This document shows, in pieces, positions 11,077 through 20,235 of a DNA stretch of 64,000 nt (position 1 is the stretch's first letter; each line of letters opens with the position of its first letter). The notes under the pieces were generated by a model that was not told the origin of the DNA, made no database searches, and was given only the letters and a program-made list of their open reading frames with translations. A program made the position numbers and the translations under genes. This DNA comes from Megasphaera vaginalis (ex Bordigoni et al. 2020) (GTDB taxonomy: Bacteria; Bacillota; Negativicutes; Veillonellales; Megasphaeraceae): NCBI RefSeq assembly GCF_900240295.1, contig NZ_OEQB01000001.1, positions 124,001-188,000 on the forward strand, written 5' to 3'.

Positions 11077-13110
11077 CTACTGCAACAAATCCTGAACAGG
11101 CCGCAGCAGTTCGGGATGGCGTACCATATAGCGGGTAAGGCTTTTGAAGGCCAACTGTTCTTCCTTGTACGGAATGTCACCTTGCAGCAATTCCCCTTCG
11201 CAATGTTCTTTCCCCAGCGGCTGGTAAAAATCATGGTCATAGGATCCGATCGCATCCCTGCGCAGCCAATGATACGGCGAAACGATATGATCTATCTTCT
11301 CCGTCAGCGCCGGCAACAGCGAATAATAGGCAAATCCCTTGGGTGCAATCAATTCCATAATCGTCGGCATAATATTCATATGACTGGCAATCGTATTGCC
11401 GGCAAACATATCCTTCGTCAGTTCGCAGTGATTGATCATCAATACGGGACAATGCTGCTCCCGGAAGCTGACAGCCCGATTAATGAGGGACGTTTTACTG
11501 AACATATCCAAATTAATGGCGTGATCGCCGGTCAGAATAAACAAACTGTCCGGAAAGAGACGGCGCATCCGTTCAATGAATTTGCCGATTGCATGGTCCG
11601 CAAACCAGAGAGCGCTCATATTTCGCTGTATATCTGAATCACGCTTGACATCCTGCGGCGCCTCCGGCATGACTTCATCCAGCTGATAGCCGTACCGTTT
11701 TACATCAATCTTAAAGGGCGCATGATACGACGTTGTGTAGATGAAATGGAATTCAGGAGCGGAGAAGGAACTGCCCTCAATAAGCTCGGCTGTTCTTTTA
11801 AGGAAAACATTATCATAAACACCTACCCAGGTCCGCGGCGCATCGGGCGCACAGAACTCAACGGCCGTCAATGCCCGATCGAAGCCGCAAGCCGGCGCAA
11901 AGCGATCAAAATTACCGGATTTCAGACTGCCGCCGTACCAATAGGCTGTCCGATATCCCAGCTTCTTCAACTGCAGCGGCAAGGACGTCGGAACCGTACC
12001 GTTCCAGAAACTTTTCAGCTCGTTCAGCTCCAAACCCATGTCGAAAATGCCGGACATCAGACTGACGATAGACGGACGAGACACCAACCCTGCCGATAAG
12101 GCGTTGGCAAACGATAAGGTATCTTCATCTTCCCGAAACCGTTTGCCGCCGCTGACGACATGCAGACAATCATATGCGGGATCAAACAGCTGCTGCAAAT
12201 AGCTCTCGCCGACAAACAAAAAAATATGCGACGGTTTTTTTATACGCGCCCCCTTCGACACGCGCTTGAAAGAATACAACGGGTTTTTATCCGTTTCAGC
12301 CGGCTCGCTTACCGCCACCGTCCGGATAACCGCCAACGCTTCCGCATCCGATTCGTTCCTGCGCCCCTCTGCCGAGCGGGCAAACACGCGTTCCAAAATA
12401 AGCAGATCATCGGCCGCGGCGTTGGCAAAAAAGAGTTCCTTTTTTACAATCCCCGGCATCGTCGCCCACGTTTTCTTTTTCCGCGGATTCAAGGTGCCGC
12501 CCCATTTGAAGAAGAAGAACCCTAGGACAAGAGCGCCGAGTATGCCCGTATTGAACAGATACGCAACCGGTAAAGACGAAAATGACGCATACGAAAAACT
12601 CGGCAGGAGCAGAAAAGAATGAATGCCGTAAGCGGCGGCAACACTGTACGGAATCAGACTGAACAAGAGAAACGCGCCATGGTCCTGGTGAAAAAAGATA
12701 TCCAACAAATTATGCTTTTCCGCATGTCTGACCAAGGGCAGGTTATGATTATAAATATCATGGAAATGACGATAAAAAATGAGTTTGCCGACAAACGCGA
12801 TATACAAGACAACTGCATAAATGCATCCCATACTCAGACGCAAGCTGTCGCCAGCTCTCCCCACTTGCGGGAAAAAAAGTGACGGCACCGTTATACACAA
12901 AAAGGGAATCAAAAAAGCATATGCATTGTACGTCATGCCCCACCAGAACCCATACCGAAAACAACGCCGGACTATCGTCCCTTTTCCATTGAGCACCTTA
13001 TACGGGCTATATATTTTGATAAACAAATACCGGAAAATGGCACATAAGATCGGAAAGAAGATAAACAACTTGATATCCTGCTGCACCGACAACACCAATT
13101 GCTCAAACAC
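11077..13110 (-). CDS. LTA synthase / phosphoethanolamine-transferase-like membrane sulfatase-fold enzyme
   Basis: The 677-residue protein has about five N-terminal membrane segments (about 15-35, 58-80, 95-113, 145-170, 183-202) and a large extracytoplasmic alkaline-phosphatase-superfamily domain from about 290. Visible motifs are FLFVGESYLQ (metal-ligand Glu302), SRPSIVSLMSG (344-354, catalytic Ser/Thr region) and LTGDHA near 540 (metal ligands). The family transfers phosphoglycerol or phosphoethanolamine from phospholipid to a glycan or lipid on the outer face of the inner membrane. The acceptor here is unknown. In a diderm with glycosyltransferases next door, LPS or periplasmic glucan decoration is more likely than lipoteichoic acid. 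It uses a GTG start with GGGGTG upstream and has its own promoter. Confidence 0.8.
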   Translation of the reverse strand: MFEQLVLSVQQDIKLFIFFPILCAIFRYLFIKIYSPYKVLNGKGTIVRRCFRYGFWWGMTYNAYAFLIPFLCITVPSLFFPQVGRAGDSLRLSMGCIYAVVLYIAFVGKLIFYRHFHDIYNHNLPLVRHAEKHNLLDIFFHQDHGAFLLFSLIPYSVAAAYGIHSFLLLPSFSYASFSSLPVAYLFNTGILGALVLGFFFFKWGGTLNPRKKKTWATMPGIVKKELFFANAAADDLLILERVFARSAEGRRNESDAEALAVIRTVAVSEPAETDKNPLYSFKRVSKGARIKKPSHIFLFVGESYLQQLFDPAYDCLHVVSGGKRFREDEDTLSFANALSAGLVSRPSIVSLMSGIFDMGLELNELKSFWNGTVPTSLPLQLKKLGYRTAYWYGGSLKSGNFDRFAPACGFDRALTAVEFCAPDAPRTWVGVYDNVFLKRTAELIEGSSFSAPEFHFIYTTSYHAPFKIDVKRYGYQLDEVMPEAPQDVKRDSDIQRNMSALWFADHAIGKFIERMRRLFPDSLFILTGDHAINLDMFSKTSLINRAVSFREQHCPVLMINHCELTKDMFAGNTIASHMNIMPTIMELIAPKGFAYYSLLPALTEKIDHIVSPYHWLRRDAIGSYDHDFYQPLGKEHCEGELLQGDIPYKEEQLAFKSLTRYMVRHPELLRPVQDLLQ

Positions 13111-13490
13111 GGATACACCCCTTTTCCCTGCACCGAAAATACACGCTTCTTGTATTAGTATAATCGCCGATACGGGTAATCACAACGCCTTTGCACGGTA
13201 CGGAAAAAAACTTTACACCCCAACCCGACAACCAGGCCATGAGCCGCATTTCTGCATAATTATTTTTTACATTATAAAAAACCGATAAAGAAAACGGAAC
13301 AGCGACGGCAAACGCTCCTCAAATGCGAAAAAACACCCACATCAGTGAGTGCTTACGCCAATGCGATTACGAAAGTATTGAGATCAGGCTGCAAAAGCAT
13401 TATCTTGGAACGCTTTATTCCTACACCCGGCAAGTGGCGGCAACCGCACCGGGCGAAGATGAAAAACCATTGCAACAGTATTTCACAAAT
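13111..13490. other. Intergenic stretch without a supported gene
   Basis: This gap between the sulfatase-fold gene and the tRNA-Ser terminator holds the promoter at 13157-13185 and AT-rich sequence. A 64-codon open frame on the plus strand (13323-13517) lacks a ribosome-binding site and runs into the tRNA terminator, so I do not call it a gene. Confidence 0.5.
13157..13185 (-). promoter_or_regulatory. Promoter of the sulfatase-fold gene
   Basis: TTGTGA (13180-13185), a 17-base spacer and TATACT (13157-13162) on the minus strand, about 45 bases before the GTG start at 13110. Confidence 0.65.
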
Positions 13491-13532
13491 AAAAAGGTCG
13501 CACAGAAAAGCCGATAAAGCTCTTCTGTGCGA
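13491..13532 (-). terminator. Terminator after tRNA-Ser
   Basis: The minus strand reads a CGCACAGAA...TTCTGTGCG stem (with further partial pairing of AGAGC and GGCTTT) followed by ACCTTTTTATT, immediately 3' of the tRNA. Confidence 0.8.
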
Positions 13533-13541
13533 TTAGTTGCA

Positions 13542-13630
13542 TGGCGGAGCGGGTGGGATTCGAACCCACGAGACCTTTCGGCCTAACTGATTTCGAGTCA
13601 GCCCCGTTATGACCACTTCGATACCGCTCC
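13542..13630 (-). tRNA. tRNA-Ser, anticodon CGA
   Basis: An 89-base gene on the minus strand with acceptor stem GGAGCGG/CCGCTCC, discriminator G and encoded CCA. The anticodon arm is GCTGA-CTCGAAA-TCAGT, giving anticodon CGA, which reads UCG. A long variable arm (TAGGCCGAAAGGTCT region) and a GGTTCGAATCC T-arm confirm a class II serine tRNA. Confidence 0.96.
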
Positions 13631-13646
13631 ATCTAAAGACTAATAT

Positions 13647-13675
13647 AGAGTATCATGTTTCGGCAAAACAGTCAA
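13647..13675 (-). promoter_or_regulatory. Promoter of tRNA-Ser
   Basis: TTGACT (13670-13675) on the minus strand with a 17-base spacer to TACTCT (13647-13652). The -10 box is weak, but an overlapping TATATT lies a few bases downstream. Confidence 0.55.
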
Positions 13676-13722
13676 TATGAAAACCTATTGTGAAAGGCTA
13701 ATCGTCTTTCCCTTTTCTGCCA

Positions 13723-14724
13723 TTAAGATGAAAACAACTTTTTCAAGCGTTGTATACCATACATGGACTTACCATAAAATCTGGAAATCCACGGCGCGTG
13801 TAAGGCCCCATAAAATAAGAGTTCATATTTTAATCCCACTCTCGGTCTGTCAGCCTTTTTTTCTTCAGCAGCTAAGTAATTCAACATATCCTGCCGCTGA
13901 TCCATAGTTAATAAAGGATTGGCAAAATTCAGTCCAATACCGCCGACAGCGCTTCGAATAGCCCGATATCTGCAATAAATGCTATATTCTTTCATGCCGT
14001 TTTCTATGGACAAAGGAATCCTGGTCTCAAAAGATTTAAACAATCCGTATTTCGACTTAGGACTAATGTTATGTGTGATGGACCCATTATTATCGCCATT
14101 ATAGTAATATAACGCTTCATCTAACAAATAAACGCTCTTGACCTTCTTGATAACGAACGGCATGACAAGTAAATCTTCAAAATCAGTATTGCCTGCCATG
14201 CGTGTATCCTGCCACAATTCACTTTTATAAAATTTATTCCAAACATAACAAGGAATGCTGTCTTCAAGGATCGCCTGATAATACGTGTCCCTGTTTTGAA
14301 GCAAATGTTTCTGTAATGACTGCATCGTTTCTTTCCCATTTTTAATCGTAAATGAGTTAAAAGTAACGATATCTGCATTATATTTTTTCACCGCTTCGAT
14401 ACAATGGAACACTAAGTCCTTATGGATATAATCATCGCTGTCCACGAATAAAACATAATCTCCGCTCATTTGATCAAGGCCGGTATTCCTTGCTCGACTG
14501 ACACCCTGATTCTTTTGATGAATAACTTTAATACGAGTATCCATCTGATACATATCGCATATTTTACCGCTGTTATCGGTAGATCCGTCATCAATCAGGA
14601 TAATTTCCAAATTATCATAAGTTTGATTCCGAATGCTTTCAATACATTTTTTTATGTACGGTTCCACGTTATACACAGGAACAATAACCGAGACCAAAAA
14701 TGATCCGTCATTCTGTGCTGCCAT
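13723..14724 (-). CDS. Family 2 glycosyltransferase
   Basis: A 333-residue GT-A fold enzyme: it starts VSVIVPVYNVEPYIKKCIESI, has the nucleotide-sugar DDGSTDNS motif at 45-52, the QGVSRARNTGLD loop and the DSDD metal site at 95-98, all standard for GT2 enzymes that act in the cytoplasm on polysaccharide or lipid-linked acceptors. Donor and acceptor cannot be named. The ATG at 14724 has only a modest GGTGG site. The gene and the next two upstream are clearly richer in A+T than the rest of the window, in keeping with horizontally exchanged surface-glycan genes. Confidence 0.88.
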   Translation of the reverse strand: MAAQNDGSFLVSVIVPVYNVEPYIKKCIESIRNQTYDNLEIILIDDGSTDNSGKICDMYQMDTRIKVIHQKNQGVSRARNTGLDQMSGDYVLFVDSDDYIHKDLVFHCIEAVKKYNADIVTFNSFTIKNGKETMQSLQKHLLQNRDTYYQAILEDSIPCYVWNKFYKSELWQDTRMAGNTDFEDLLVMPFVIKKVKSVYLLDEALYYYNGDNNGSITHNISPKSKYGLFKSFETRIPLSIENGMKEYSIYCRYRAIRSAVGGIGLNFANPLLTMDQRQDMLNYLAAEEKKADRPRVGLKYELLFYGALHAPWISRFYGKSMYGIQRLKKLFSS

Positions 14725-14922
14725 TTTCTATGTACCACCTTATAACCACATAACAACTGACAATAATTTCATTTTTAGCTTACACTGCCTTAATTCGTTT
14801 ATTATACCGATAAAACACTTAATAAAATCACAAATAACAGACGCCCCCTCTCTTCCGCATTTAAATTACGCACGGCCACGTATGTTCTTATGGATAAAAC
14901 CCGGCGTTGCTGTCTATCCGTG

Positions 14923-16053
14923 CTACTTTAAAAGGGCCTTTAAAAAATTAGCTGCGCTAAATTCCTGATTGACGTTAAACAGATTGGCTTCATAAATTGG
15001 CAGTTTTTCTCGATATGTATAAATAAATTCATGTATTTGTTCAGATAATACCCGCAAATCATCCAATTGAACTGCTTCGCCTATTTTATAGCGGGCCAAT
15101 ACTTCGGGATTTAACACGGCAGTCGTCAAAACAGGCTTACACAACGCCATTGCATTAAAATAAACGGCACTCCAATTGTATACGTATCGCTTATCTTGAT
15201 ACGGCAAAAAGAGAACATCAACCGCTGACAACGCGTCATACCACTCTTTTCCATATAACTTGCCTTTGATAAATGACACATTGGCCTCGTTATCATATTT
15301 CTTCATAATGGCTGAGGCAGAAGCAATATCTGCACTCTCCGTAGGTGCAAGTTGAACGACAAGATGCGCCAGCCCGTCCAATTCGGCCTGAACAAATGCC
15401 TGAATAATCTTGTCAATATTTTTTTCACCTTGCCGGTAATGTCCAAAAAAACCGATACGAATCGGTTCCCGATAGGTTAAATGAGAAGCTGCGGACACTC
15501 CTGCAGGGCGAAGAACGGGCGGTTGAATAACCTCCACATTAGAAACATTGTCCTGCAAAAAATCGTTTCTTAATGAAGTTACCTTTAAACGAATATTTTT
15601 ATAGTCCTTACACCGTTCGGCTTGTACTAAAAATTTCGGTTTTTCTTGCGGATTGACACCCAAAAAAATAAAAATAACCGGTATAGGACTCTCTTTCAAC
15701 TTACTCTTATGAAGTGACCGTAAATATCGATACGTCGCCGTCGTCAATATAATAGCGTCAAACTCTCTGCGGGCCGCTCTTTCATATGCAGAATTAAACC
15801 AACGGATACGACGAGCTTCCCGTTGTAAAGAAAGCCATCTTTTTTTTAATTTTCCCGCCCCTTCATACGATATGATACTGCCGCCTTGCAAGTATTCTAT
15901 GGGCACATCGAAATCTACAGATAAACTGCTGTTTTCCGGTAACAGCAGGAGAGGTTCGTGTCCTTGACATTTAAGCTCATCAATAATTAAGCGGTCAAAT
16001 TCCTGCTCAAATCCTCCATTAGTTTTAACCGTTTCCAAAATAGCTACACGCAT
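14923..16053 (-). CDS. GT-B type glycosyltransferase (group 1-like)
   Basis: The 376-residue protein reads as a GT-B glycosyltransferase: an N-terminal MRVAILETVKTNGGFEQEFDRL strand-helix with a glycine-rich loop, a linker near 185-200, and a C-terminal half with IRIGFFGHYRQGEKNIDKIIQAF, then VDVLFLPYQDKRYVYNWSAVYFNAMALCKPVLTT, which corresponds to the donor-binding region where GT4 enzymes carry an E-x7-E motif; here that motif is not obvious. The ATG at 16053 has a GGGAG site 7 bases upstream; an 18-residue longer frame lacks one. The sugar is unknown. It is AT-rich like its neighbours. Confidence 0.75.
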   Translation of the reverse strand: MRVAILETVKTNGGFEQEFDRLIIDELKCQGHEPLLLLPENSSLSVDFDVPIEYLQGGSIISYEGAGKLKKRWLSLQREARRIRWFNSAYERAARREFDAIILTTATYRYLRSLHKSKLKESPIPVIFIFLGVNPQEKPKFLVQAERCKDYKNIRLKVTSLRNDFLQDNVSNVEVIQPPVLRPAGVSAASHLTYREPIRIGFFGHYRQGEKNIDKIIQAFVQAELDGLAHLVVQLAPTESADIASASAIMKKYDNEANVSFIKGKLYGKEWYDALSAVDVLFLPYQDKRYVYNWSAVYFNAMALCKPVLTTAVLNPEVLARYKIGEAVQLDDLRVLSEQIHEFIYTYREKLPIYEANLFNVNQEFSAANFLKALLK

Positions 16054-16136
16054 ATTTTTACTCCCAGTTCCGAATATGGTATAAATTCCAACACGATAGT
16101 ACAACATTACTGCTTAACCAGCTACTGTCATTGACA

Positions 16137-16940
16137 TTATGCATCGCCCTGATCGCTGTTTTCAGTTTTGTCGATAATGCCTCTATTTTCCTTTTCATGG
16201 TTCAATTCATATAATTTTAAATATTTTAACAGTTCGTAAAAGAAATGGTTAAAACACATATACGTTCCCATCCAACCGTCCAGAAATCCTCGCCTTAACA
16301 TAAACATTTTGAAAAAACCGCCCAAAGCATGCCCCAATATTCCGCTCTTACTGATCGTTTTACCATTTTCAAAGGCATTTTCAGCCCAAGCCGTCGTATA
16401 AAGACAAAGTTTTTTCTCCCACTGTTGCCAATTTTTGTACGTATGGTGTTCCATGTATCCGGATAAGATTTTTGCCGTCAAAACACAGTCCGGCCGCTCA
16501 TGCACTTTATTGACCCATACAACAGATTGCCGCGGGAACAACCGCATGACCGTATCCGGATACAACACTCCGTAAGTAAACTTTTTGCCGAAAGCCACAG
16601 ACTTACGTTTCATGCCATATTGTTTGCTCTGATCATCTGCCTCTACTACCTGCCGTATTTCTTCAGCAAGCTTCACATCTATTCGTTCATCTGCATCCAA
16701 ATATAAGATCCAATCTGCAGTTGAACTGTCTCTTGCAATATTTCGTTGTTTGGCAAAATCATTTTCCCACTCATGATAGATGACACGGGCGCCGCAGGCT
16801 TTAGCCATAGCAACCGTGCCATCCGTACTGCCTGCATCGACTACGATAATATCACTCGTACACTGTCGCGCACTACCAATGACAGCCGTCATATTTTCTT
16901 CTTCATTTTTGGTCAAAATTAAAACGGATAATGTACTCAC
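16137..16940 (-). CDS. WaaE/KdtX-like family 2 glycosyltransferase
   Basis: The protein (267 residues from the GTG start) begins STLSVLILTKNEEENM, followed by VVDAGSTDGT (about 36-45) and LYLDADERI (about 80-88), the pattern of the WaaE/KdtX branch, whose known members add glucose to the inner core of lipopolysaccharide. The C-terminal half has the aromatic WQQWEKKLCLYTTAWAENAF and GGFFKMFMLRRGFLDGW segments typical of this branch. The start is uncertain: GTG at 16940 has GGAGG 5 bases upstream, while an ATG at 16952 has none. Its presence supports a diderm envelope with LPS-like glycolipid. Confidence 0.82.
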   Translation of the reverse strand: MSTLSVLILTKNEEENMTAVIGSARQCTSDIIVVDAGSTDGTVAMAKACGARVIYHEWENDFAKQRNIARDSSTADWILYLDADERIDVKLAEEIRQVVEADDQSKQYGMKRKSVAFGKKFTYGVLYPDTVMRLFPRQSVVWVNKVHERPDCVLTAKILSGYMEHHTYKNWQQWEKKLCLYTTAWAENAFENGKTISKSGILGHALGGFFKMFMLRRGFLDGWMGTYMCFNHFFYELLKYLKLYELNHEKENRGIIDKTENSDQGDA

Positions 16941-17179
16941 GCTGTCCTCCATGTAGTATACTTATTGATCTATTATATCATAGGAAGACACAACAAACTA
17001 TGCGCCTGCAGATGCCTCAAGACGCTGTTTTAACAATTGGCGGACCCACCGTCTTACCATAAAGAACCGCTTCAATAGGCTCAATAGCGCCAGATACACA
17101 CTTATTTAAAACGCTGATAAAGCTTGAAACGATATCTTATCTTTTCAGGCCTACTGCAGACTTCCGCCAATCAGTATAT

Positions 17180-17210
17180 GCAAAAGCAGCCTTTCCCGCA
17201 AGGCTGCTTC
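17180..17210 (-). terminator. Terminator at the end of the corrinoid operon
   Basis: The minus strand reads GAAGCAGCCTTGCGGGAAAGGCTGCTTTTGC just after the stop of the nucleoid-associated gene: an 8- to 9-base stem with a short T run. The gap up to 16953 contains nothing else recognisable. Confidence 0.6.
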
Positions 17211-17213
17211 GTA

Positions 17214-18215
17214 TTATTTATTCATGATTTTGGCGATTTTCTTCAACTCAATCGACAGGGTGCCGTCAGGGTTCGTGATAAATTGAATAAATTCCGTATT
17301 TTCAATATATGCTGACGGAAAGGTGATTTCAATACCCGTATCGGTTTTGATCTTGTGCATCGTACCGGTTTTGCGGGCGTATTCTTCTTCCACTGCAACC
17401 GTTTCAGGCAGGCCGGCCGCTGCCGCCTGTTCCGAAAAAGCTTCCTGCAAAGGCGGACTGTCGGCAAAGACACACGTTCCCATTTCTCTCGGCGAAAATT
17501 CATCAGGCAATTCGGCATTGGCGGCAACGTATTGCTTGGCCTTGGATAATACCCTAATCGGGTCGGCGCCGAATTCATCGGCAACGGCAAGAGCTATCTT
17601 ATTGGCTTTCTGCACAGCCTCTTTGCCGGAAATGACGGCTGTGCATTGAAGCAGCCGCTCCGGCAAAATCAGCAGTTCTTCACCGTTGACGCGGCGCTTT
17701 TTGTCAACAAAGGTTACGGACAGGTCATGCAGTCCGACAATCGCATAGGCGTCGACTTTCTGCGTCGTATTCGGCAAGATGGCATAATGCTTGATCAGTT
17801 TGCTGTAAACGCTGCCTTCGTCGTCGAGAATCTGATGGGTATAGGCCGTTTTGTTTTCCAGCAGAAAGATGCCGATCCGGTTTTCTTCATGATCATCCCG
17901 AAAGGCGACGAAAAGCAGATCCAACGATATCGGTTCATCCCATAGAGACAGGATATCGTACAGTTTTTTCGCCGTCTCCGAAGCGACTTCGGCAAAATCG
18001 GCAGTGCCCGCCAAATAACGCTGCAACAGTTCCTGATAATGGCTTGTCGCATAAAACACGCCCGTTTGCCGGGACGGATCGTGGAGAACGCGACTCACCT
18101 GTTTATCGACATACTCATAAACGGTCTCATTCGTGAAATCGAGCGGCTTTTGTGAAAGGATACAGGCATTCGTATGGAAATCGAGCACATGCAAGACGGC
18201 TTGTTGTATCATCAT
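17214..18215 (-). CDS. 37-kDa nucleoid-associated protein (NdpA/YejK family)
   Basis: A 333-residue protein matching the NA37 family: MIQQAVLHVLDFHTN at the N-terminus, a helical middle, DPIRVLSKAKQYVAAN and a C-terminal beta section ending FIQFITNPDGTLSIELKKI. E. coli YejK associates with the nucleoid; the role in Firmicutes is unclear. The ATG at 18215 overlaps the stop of cbiC (CCATGATGA), with a GGAGG 9 bases upstream, so the gene is read as part of the corrinoid operon and is its last member. Why a nucleoid protein should be made with cobalamin enzymes is unknown; the nearby terminator makes read-through into further genes unlikely. Confidence 0.85.
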   Translation of the reverse strand: MMIQQAVLHVLDFHTNACILSQKPLDFTNETVYEYVDKQVSRVLHDPSRQTGVFYATSHYQELLQRYLAGTADFAEVASETAKKLYDILSLWDEPISLDLLFVAFRDDHEENRIGIFLLENKTAYTHQILDDEGSVYSKLIKHYAILPNTTQKVDAYAIVGLHDLSVTFVDKKRRVNGEELLILPERLLQCTAVISGKEAVQKANKIALAVADEFGADPIRVLSKAKQYVAANAELPDEFSPREMGTCVFADSPPLQEAFSEQAAAAGLPETVAVEEEYARKTGTMHKIKTDTGIEITFPSAYIENTEFIQFITNPDGTLSIELKKIAKIMNK

Positions 18216-18850
18216 GGCCGGCGACCTCCGGTCAGCGTGTAAAGCAAGGCGTTGCAAATTGCGGCGGCAATATTGCTGCCGCCTTTACGGCCTACTGCGG
18301 TAATATACGGCACGCTGCAAGCCATGATCCGTTCCTTGGCCTGCACGACGTTGACGAACCCGACAGGCACGGCGATCACCAAGGCCGGTGCGACGGCGCC
18401 GCTGTCGATGAGCTCGGCCAGACTGAAAAGCGCTGTCGGCGCGTTGCCGACGGCAACGATCAACGGGCCTGCCAACGCCGCCGCTTTTCGCATCGCCGCC
18501 GCTGCCCGCGTCGTACCGGCCGCTTTAGCAGCGGCGGCAACGTCGACGTCGGCCATAAAGCAGACCTTGCGACACCCCAGCGTATGCAACGCGCCCTGGT
18601 TGATACCGGTACAGGCCATGTTCGTATCGGTCACGATGGTGCATCCCTGCTGTAGTGCCGCCAAGCCGCTTGCTACAGCGCCGCCGCTGAAACGGAGCGT
18701 TCTGGCGTATTCAAAATCGGCACTCGTATGAATGACGCGCTTGACGACAGCCAGCTTTTCCGGCGCAATCGTAATTTCGCCCAGTTCTTCATCGATGATC
18801 TCCATGCTGCGCCGTTCTATGTCCTGAGGCAACACATGTTCTATTTCCAT
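18212..18850 (-). CDS. cbiC: Cobalt-precorrin-8 methylmutase CbiC
   Basis: CbiC moves the methyl group from C11 to C12 of cobalt-precorrin-8, giving cobyrinate. The 212-residue protein has the IERRSMEIIDEELG region, RVIHTSADFEYARTLRFS with the catalytic His, and IVTDTNMACTGIN. The ATG at 18850 lies 10 bases inside the 3' end of cbiA, with AGGA upstream. A longer in-frame extension overlaps cbiA extensively and lacks a site. It is the last biosynthetic step before amidation by CbiA, the gene just upstream. Confidence 0.95.
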   Translation of the reverse strand: MEIEHVLPQDIERRSMEIIDEELGEITIAPEKLAVVKRVIHTSADFEYARTLRFSGGAVASGLAALQQGCTIVTDTNMACTGINQGALHTLGCRKVCFMADVDVAAAAKAAGTTRAAAAMRKAAALAGPLIVAVGNAPTALFSLAELIDSGAVAPALVIAVPVGFVNVVQAKERIMACSVPYITAVGRKGGSNIAAAICNALLYTLTGGRRP

Positions 18851-20235
18851 GACATTCCTATCCTTTCTTTTTTCCACGCTAAGGCTTTCCGCAAAAACCG
18901 CGCCGCCCACTGCGGCCGGCTGTACAGATGCAGATGGGGATACCCGGCCAGAAGATTGCCGCAGCTGTAATAGGCGGGCCAACTCCCCTTGCCGGAGGCT
19001 TTCACCGCCGTAAAAGCGGTGCCGTCACTGTCGCTTGCAGAATAGTGAAATTCGTGAGCTGTAATCGTTTCTCCTTTTCGGCAAAGAAGCGTATCTTCCT
19101 GCGCCGTCAATTCGATATAGCCGAAATGGCGCAGCTTGTCTGTCAGCGTACATTCCGTCGGGATAGCGCCAACCCAGGGAGTGAAGGCCGTCCCTTCTCC
19201 GAATCCCTGTTGGAGATACATATAGCCGCCGCATTCGGCAAAACACGGCAGCCCCTTGCCCAAGGCGTCCCTAATGGAACGACGCATAGACGCATTGCCG
19301 CTCAGCGCCGAAGCATGCAGTTCCGGATAGCCGCCGCCCAGATACAGGGCCTCGCAGTCCGGCAACGCCGCATCGTGAAGGGGGCTGAAAAAGACGAGTT
19401 CCGCTCCCAAACGGCGCAGCAAGTCGAAGACGTCGTCATAATAAAAGCAGAAGGCTTCATCCCTCGCTACGGCTACGCGAACCGAACCGACGGGCGAAAG
19501 GGTAAGGGGCTCAACGGCAACAGCCGGCGCCTGTTCCGCCAAACGGCACAGGCGCTCCAGGTCTAACGTCTCACCGGCAACTCGGCCCAGTCTGGCGATA
19601 ATCTCGTCTATAGTCGCAACTTCGGCGGCGCCTACTAATCCTAAATGACGGTTCTCGAGACGGCATTCCGGCAAAGGCGGCAGATAGCCGCAACTGCAAA
19701 GACCGCTCTCCTGCTCCCAACGTTCCCGATAGTACGCGTATACCGACGGCTTGACATGATTGACGATAAAGCCGGCGACATAACTGTCATGGCGAAACGA
19801 CGCCAAGCCCTTCAACGATGCGGCAAGCGATAATGCCGATCCTTTACCGTCCACAACGAGAATGACCGGCGTCTCCGTAACGCGAGCCAAGTCATAGGCC
19901 GATGCCTCCGCCGTCAGGCCGATACCGTCGTAATAGCCCATTGCCCCTTCGATAACCGCCATGTCGGCGCCAGCGCCATGCTCCGCCAAGATGCGGCGTA
20001 CAGCAACGGCCCCGGCTTCATGCCGCCCCAAGAGAAAAAGATCCAGGTTCCGCGAAGCCGTACCGGTAATACGGCGGTGAAAAGCGGGATCAATGTAGTC
20101 CGGGCCGCTCTTGAACGCTGCGACCCGTTTGCCGCGCCCGACCAAAGCACGAAGCAGGGCACAAACAACTGTTGTCTTGCCGCTGCCGCTCTGCGGCGCT
20201 GCCAGCAAAAGCCGCGGCACAGCTGCAGTGCTCAT
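18841..20235 (-). CDS. cbiA: Cobyrinate a,c-diamide synthase CbiA
   Basis: CbiA uses ATP and glutamine to amidate the a and c side chains of cobyrinate. The 464-residue protein has an N-terminal DTBS-like P-loop (APQSGSGKTTV, 13-23), the IEGAMGYYDG motif, and a C-terminal triad glutaminase domain with the nucleophile in CFAECGGYMYLQ (near 337) and a late HEFHYS. Its ATG overlaps the cbiET stop by four bases (ATGA). Confidence 0.95.
   Translation of the reverse strand: MSTAAVPRLLLAAPQSGSGKTTVVCALLRALVGRGKRVAAFKSGPDYIDPAFHRRITGTASRNLDLFLLGRHEAGAVAVRRILAEHGAGADMAVIEGAMGYYDGIGLTAEASAYDLARVTETPVILVVDGKGSALSLAASLKGLASFRHDSYVAGFIVNHVKPSVYAYYRERWEQESGLCSCGYLPPLPECRLENRHLGLVGAAEVATIDEIIARLGRVAGETLDLERLCRLAEQAPAVAVEPLTLSPVGSVRVAVARDEAFCFYYDDVFDLLRRLGAELVFFSPLHDAALPDCEALYLGGGYPELHASALSGNASMRRSIRDALGKGLPCFAECGGYMYLQQGFGEGTAFTPWVGAIPTECTLTDKLRHFGYIELTAQEDTLLCRKGETITAHEFHYSASDSDGTAFTAVKASGKGSWPAYYSCGNLLAGYPHLHLYSRPQWAARFLRKALAWKKERIGMSWK

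Noticed and set aside
13323-13517. 64-codon plus-strand frame before tRNA-Ser
   Set aside because: No Shine-Dalgarno, no recognisable protein, and it overlaps the tRNA terminator.
13542-16940. Genomic island inserted at tRNA-Ser
   Set aside because: The AT-rich block lies on the 5' side of the tRNA, and I found no repeat of the tRNA 3' end, integrase or transposase. Only the composition difference is kept as a finding.
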